Shown here in pieces: positions 60,501 through 64,000 of a stretch of DNA of 64,000 bases. The stretch lies in contig OZ037767.1 of the NCBI GenBank assembly GCA_964035545.1, forward strand, positions 934,680 through 998,679, written 5' to 3'. Under the pieces are notes generated by a model, which saw only the letters and a program-made list of their open reading frames with translations, had not been told where the DNA came from and did not search any database. Origin of the DNA: Bugula neritina. Taxonomy: Eukaryota; Bryozoa; Gymnolaemata; Cheilostomatida; Bugulidae. How positions within the stretch are numbered: position 1 is the first letter of the stretch; each line of letters starts with the position of its first letter. Both the position numbers and the translations under genes were made by a program.

Positions 60501-61721
60501 ACAGTACTAGTGTACGTACATACAGTACTAGTGTAAGTACATACAGTACAAATGTACATACAGTACAAGTGTACATACATACAGTACTCATATACGTACA
60601 TACAGTACTCATATACGTACATACATAGACTAGTGTACGTACATACAGTACTAGTGTAAGTACATACAGTACAAGTGTACGTACATACAGTACTCATATA
60701 CGTACATACATAGACAAGTACATACAGACATAGAAGAGAGAGATGTGACATGGAGTGATCTTCATGTACTTACGAACACTTTAAATTGGAGATGTTGCAA
60801 ATGAACTTGGACTATGATAATAAGATAAGCTACATAGAACAGTGATATAGTAGCAGCAGCAGTAGAAGGAAAAGTAATAGTAGTAGTAGTACTAGTGGTG
60901 GTGGTAGTGGTGGTGGTAGTGGTACTGGTGGTGGTGGTGGTAGTAGTAGTACTAGTAGTAGTAGTAGTAGTAGTTGTACTAGTAGTAGTTGTAGTAGTAG
61001 TAGTAGTAGTATTAGTAGTAGTAGTAGTAGTAGTACTAGTAGTAGTAGTAGTGGTAGTAGTACTAGTAGTAGTAGTAGTAGTAGTACTAGTAGTAGTACT
61101 AGTACTAGTAGTAGTAGTAGTACTAGTAGTAGTAACTGGTAATAAAACTGAAAGCAAAATGAAATAAAGAGTTGAACTGAACTAAGACTAGAGTTAGAAG
61201 GTCAGTAGGATGCTGACTCTACAAAGGCCAAGAGAATGCTGACTCTACAAAGGTCAGTAGAATGCTGACTCTACAGAAACTCGATCTAGCACTAACACAA
61301 CTTCCTCTCAAAGGAGCTCCTAGCAGAAGAGTAAAAGTTACAACAGCTTATTTCGATGAATCAAATGAAATCAACATAGCTCTGGTTGGCTAGAAGAGGT
61401 TGAGTCGTGTTAGTGATTATTCACAGTGAGTGAGTGAAGAGATCAATGTGATAGACAGATAATCATTGGTGACTGTGGCTAGTGACTACAGGAAATGTAA
61501 ACAACCTGTTACTATGACAACTTACCGAGTATGAGCATGGTGTCTCCCCTGCAAGTGCTCCACTCGTCTATGCGGGGGTACATGAGGGCAGCAAGCACTG
61601 TGACAGCAACCATGACAAAGGGGGCGTACTGGTGCTTCAGCTGAAACTCATCTATCCAATCAAGAGCCGGTATTATGAATATCATCAGTATGGTAGCCAA
61701 ACCTAGCCCGGCCAACACGTC
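57560..61721 (-). CDS. Sphingosine-1-phosphate phosphatase, C-terminal exons (partial)
   Basis: Minus-strand exons in order: 61721-61526, 58276-58095, 57766-57560, with agreeing phases and a TAA stop; about 195 residues of the C-terminal half. SGPP enzymes are ER membrane PAP2-family phosphatases that dephosphorylate sphingosine-1-phosphate and dihydrosphingosine-1-phosphate. Seen: DVLAGLGLATILMIFIIPAL, the IDEFQLKHQYAPF segment and DEWSTCRGDTMLIL, all closely like SGPP1/2; then a middle exon with ASWINYQ and a helix LLRMVIGYSSLFLTRA; then VELPYKYFTYCAISLNVVYL ending in RPTCWTEL. The PAP2 catalytic motifs (KxxxxxxRP, PSGH/PSTH-like, SRxxxxxHxxxD) precede this part and are not found in 61722-64000, so those exons lie beyond the right edge. 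SGPP1 versus SGPP2 orthology is unresolved. Confidence 0.92.
58306..58415. repeat. Irregular repeat of ctgtaatacgctataata type
   Basis: About five diverged copies in the SGPP intron. Confidence 0.8.
59765..60085. repeat. 21-bp minisatellite carrying TGACTCA in each unit
   Basis: About 14 copies of agtaatgactcagtagtact plus c in the 3.2-kb SGPP intron; about 11 copies keep the perfect AP-1-type heptamer TGACTCA. Right-hand copies are degraded. Confidence 0.94.
60460..60722. repeat. 21-bp minisatellite in SGPP intron
   Basis: About 12 copies of gtacatacagtactagtgta with acgtac and ctcatata variants; the Tyr/Cys/Thr-rich minus-strand frame is an artefact. Confidence 0.94.
60850..61137. repeat. 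(AGT/GGT)n trinucleotide tract
   Basis: Imperfect triplet array (agt with ggt, act and tgt interruptions) reading poly-Val on plus and poly-Thr on minus; both are artefacts. Confidence 0.96.
61192..61275. repeat. 27-bp minisatellite
   Basis: Three copies of a unit with aggtcagtagaatgctgact and ctacaa, in the SGPP intron. Confidence 0.9.
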
Positions 61722-63120
61722 CTAAACAAGAGAGGAGATACAGAGTGTAGGATACAAGTATAACATATACTAAAGGATAAATCATACTCGATTAAAACAA
61801 ATGGTAAAGGTGATGTACTTGTAGCAAAGTCTAGGAGAGATCTCAGTGTCTGGTTGGCGTGGCGCCAGACTTTCTACAACAAGTCTGGTAGTTGTAAGGT
61901 TTCTGAGCCAAGTATCGCAAAACACAAGAGTTATCCCTCTCCAGTGATTTATCTCACTCGTCTTGAGATTGGAAAGAGACATTTTTTCAAGAGCAAAATG
62001 AACATCTTGATAAATGTTATTATTCTTGAATATTGTTTTTACTTTTTTCTCATCAACAAATCCATTTCCGTCTACTCATCGAAACAACATTATATTAAGT
62101 GTTGTAAATATGTATCAGGGTACTCTTTCTAGAACGTGTTTTGGTAAAGTAATAATTATAGGGAGTATAGACTGAACAGCTGATGGAGTCAAACTGGTTA
62201 GCGGATCAGAATATTGTCAAAGTTGTCTTAAAAGCAGAGTGTTATTGACAGTGCTAAGTGTTACAGCAGCCATTTTAGACTATTGTTAGTCTTTGATCCC
62301 CCATTGTGGTGTCACTTGAACTTTAGAGGGTTGAAGTTTGGACTAGAAGCCATTAGAGTTTGGACTGTATGCATCACAATGCCCAGCTTCTCTTAGTGCA
62401 AACATTGCACAAAAATGTTATAAATAGCTTCACTCCCACAAATATTGGGTTAAACACTGGGACTGCTTGTCCCCCCCCCCTTCTACTACTGTGTAGCTAA
62501 GACTAACAGAAACAATGTGAGTAGGGTAGAGATGGGCAAGGTTCAAATCCCCTAGATAACACTCTACTGAGTATGTAAGATAACAACACTCTACTGAGTA
62601 TGTAAGATAACAAGTGATGTACAATGTGGTATAGCAGCTAATGGGTGTTGGATCCATCAAAAACAATTCACTACAATGCTAATTTCATCTGGTGATTTTC
62701 TCTAGCATATCATAACAATTATGAATCATAAATATGATAAATAAAGAGTGAATTAGGAGTTGTCTCCTCATATAGAGTGTACCATAGTGATAATGACATG
62801 CCCCCTTTCCGACTTATACACATTGTTTTATACCAGTCTCTCATGTGTTATGTAGACTTCAGCTGTCCTAGCTTGGTTTGTATGCACTTTTATACTGCTA
62901 CCACAGTACCCTTTTATACTGCTGCTACAGTATCCTTTTATACTGCTGCCAGCAGTATCTTTTCAGTCAGCACAAAGGTGAATATTCTATTATGGGTTTT
63001 AATGAAAAAATTTGTGATATAAAAGTAAACAAAAAGTGAATGGAGTTACACAGGCAGTGGTATGTCCCTATTATATCATTTCCTGCCCTTATGGTAGTTT
63101 ACTGGTGGAAGAGTCAATAC
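61722..63120. other. SGPP intron or upstream sequence, no exon seen
   Basis: Searched on the minus strand for the preceding SGPP exon (PAP2 motif SRxxxGxHS); none was found. The 92-codon plus-strand frame at 61854 is unremarkable. There is a poly-C run near 62470. A B-box-like ggttcaaatccc near 62530 lacks a convincing A-box at tRNA spacing. Confidence 0.5.
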
Positions 63121-63124
63121 CCTG

Positions 63125-63505
63125 CTGCTATAGTAGTATAGCACAGCCAGACTACTCTACTGCTATAGAGTATAGCATAGCCAGACTACTATACTGCTAT
63201 AGAGTATAGCATAGCCAGACTACTGTACTGCTATAGAGTATAGCACAGCCAGACTACTGTACTGCTATAGAGTATAGCACAGCCAGAATACTATACTGCT
63301 ATAGAGTATAGCACAGCCAGAATACTATACTACTATAGAGTATAGCACAGCCAGACTACTGTACTACTATAGAGTATAGCACAGCCAGACTACTCTACTG
63401 CTATAGAGTATAGCACATCCAGAATGCTATACTGCTATAGAGTATAGCACATCCAGAATGCTATACTGCTATAGAGTATAGCACAGCCAGAGTATTTTAC
63501 TACTA
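63125..63505. repeat. 30-bp minisatellite
   Basis: About 12 copies of a unit with tactgctatagagtatagca and cagccagac. Confidence 0.95.
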
Positions 63506-63644
63506 GGTACTATAGTAATTAGGACTAAGTTCAGACTAAGTCTTTGTAGCAATAAATAACAGATGAATCACTACAAGTGAAAAGTAGTATTGATTCAACA
63601 GATGACCTCACAGGCTTCAGTCAACATGGCTAAGTTCTGTCAAT

Positions 63645-64000
63645 AGTACAATATATTGTATAGAGTAGAGTGTATTATATTATATAGAGTAGAGAGTATA
63701 TTGTATAGAGTATATAGTACAATATATTGTATAGAGTAGAGTGTATTATATTGTATAGAGTAGAGAGTATATTGTATAGAGTAGAGAGTATATTGTATAG
63801 AGTACTATATTATATAGAGTAGAGAGTATATTGTATAGAGTATATAGTACAATATATTATATAGAGTAGAGAATATATTATACAGAATAGAGAGTATATT
63901 ATTATATAGAGTAGAGAGTATATTGTATAGAGTACTATATTATATAGAGTAGAGAGTATATTGTATAGAGTACGATATTATATAGAGTAGAGAATATATT
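63645..64000. repeat. AT-rich minisatellite running off the window
   Basis: Repeats of gtatagagtagagagtatat with 'attatatagagtaga' variants; it continues past the right edge. Confidence 0.93.

Noticed and set aside
60762-61167. Poly-Thr/Ser (-) and poly-Val (+) open frames
   Set aside because: Trinucleotide tract in an SGPP intron.
62500-62560. tRNA-like B-box ggttcaaatccc
   Set aside because: No convincing A-box or stems at the expected distance.

Overview
This window is a stretch of animal nuclear genome, probably from an invertebrate. The genes are split into many small exons with canonical GT-AG introns. Codon usage and protein matches are metazoan (ADAM10, MAX, Rh ammonium transporter, SGLT-type SLC5, sphingosine-1-phosphate phosphatase). 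Introns and intergenic DNA are very AT-rich and crowded with minisatellites, tRNA-derived SINE-like copies and foldback elements. I cannot name the species; a spiralian-like invertebrate is only a guess.

Layout: (1) 1-6579, AT-rich intergenic DNA with a 2.7-kb satellite array. (2) 6580-13716 (+), a complete 9-exon Rh-family ammonium transporter, predicted 448 aa. (3) 14841-26494 (+), a 16-exon ADAM10/Kuzbanian-type metalloprotease with one splice junction that does not resolve. (4) 28120-35721 and 37324-46342 (+), two tandem SGLT-like SLC5 genes with nearly identical exon sizes and intron phases, so clearly a local duplication. (5) 47231-49310 (-), a complete 5-exon MAX bHLH-zipper gene, convergent with the second SLC5 gene. 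(6) About 51788-52771 (+), a decayed MULE-type transposase. (7) 52.8-57.5 kb, no confident gene, but an orphan terminal exon and a 1.2-kb near-perfect palindrome made of tRNA-like modules. (8) 57560-61721 (-), the last three exons of a sphingosine-1-phosphate phosphatase gene, whose catalytic N-terminal exons lie beyond the right edge. (9) To 64000, more intron of that gene and minisatellites.

The genes have no shared pathway: ammonium transport, membrane shedding, sodium-coupled solute uptake, transcription control and sphingolipid turnover are simply neighbours. The most distinctive property is how tandem repeats interact with gene structure. Several arrays fill whole introns, one seems to multiply a splice donor, and one is probably translated as a hexapeptide repeat in an SLC5 cytoplasmic tail. 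Exon boundaries were placed by hand from splice consensus, phase continuity and family resemblance; none was checked against transcripts.
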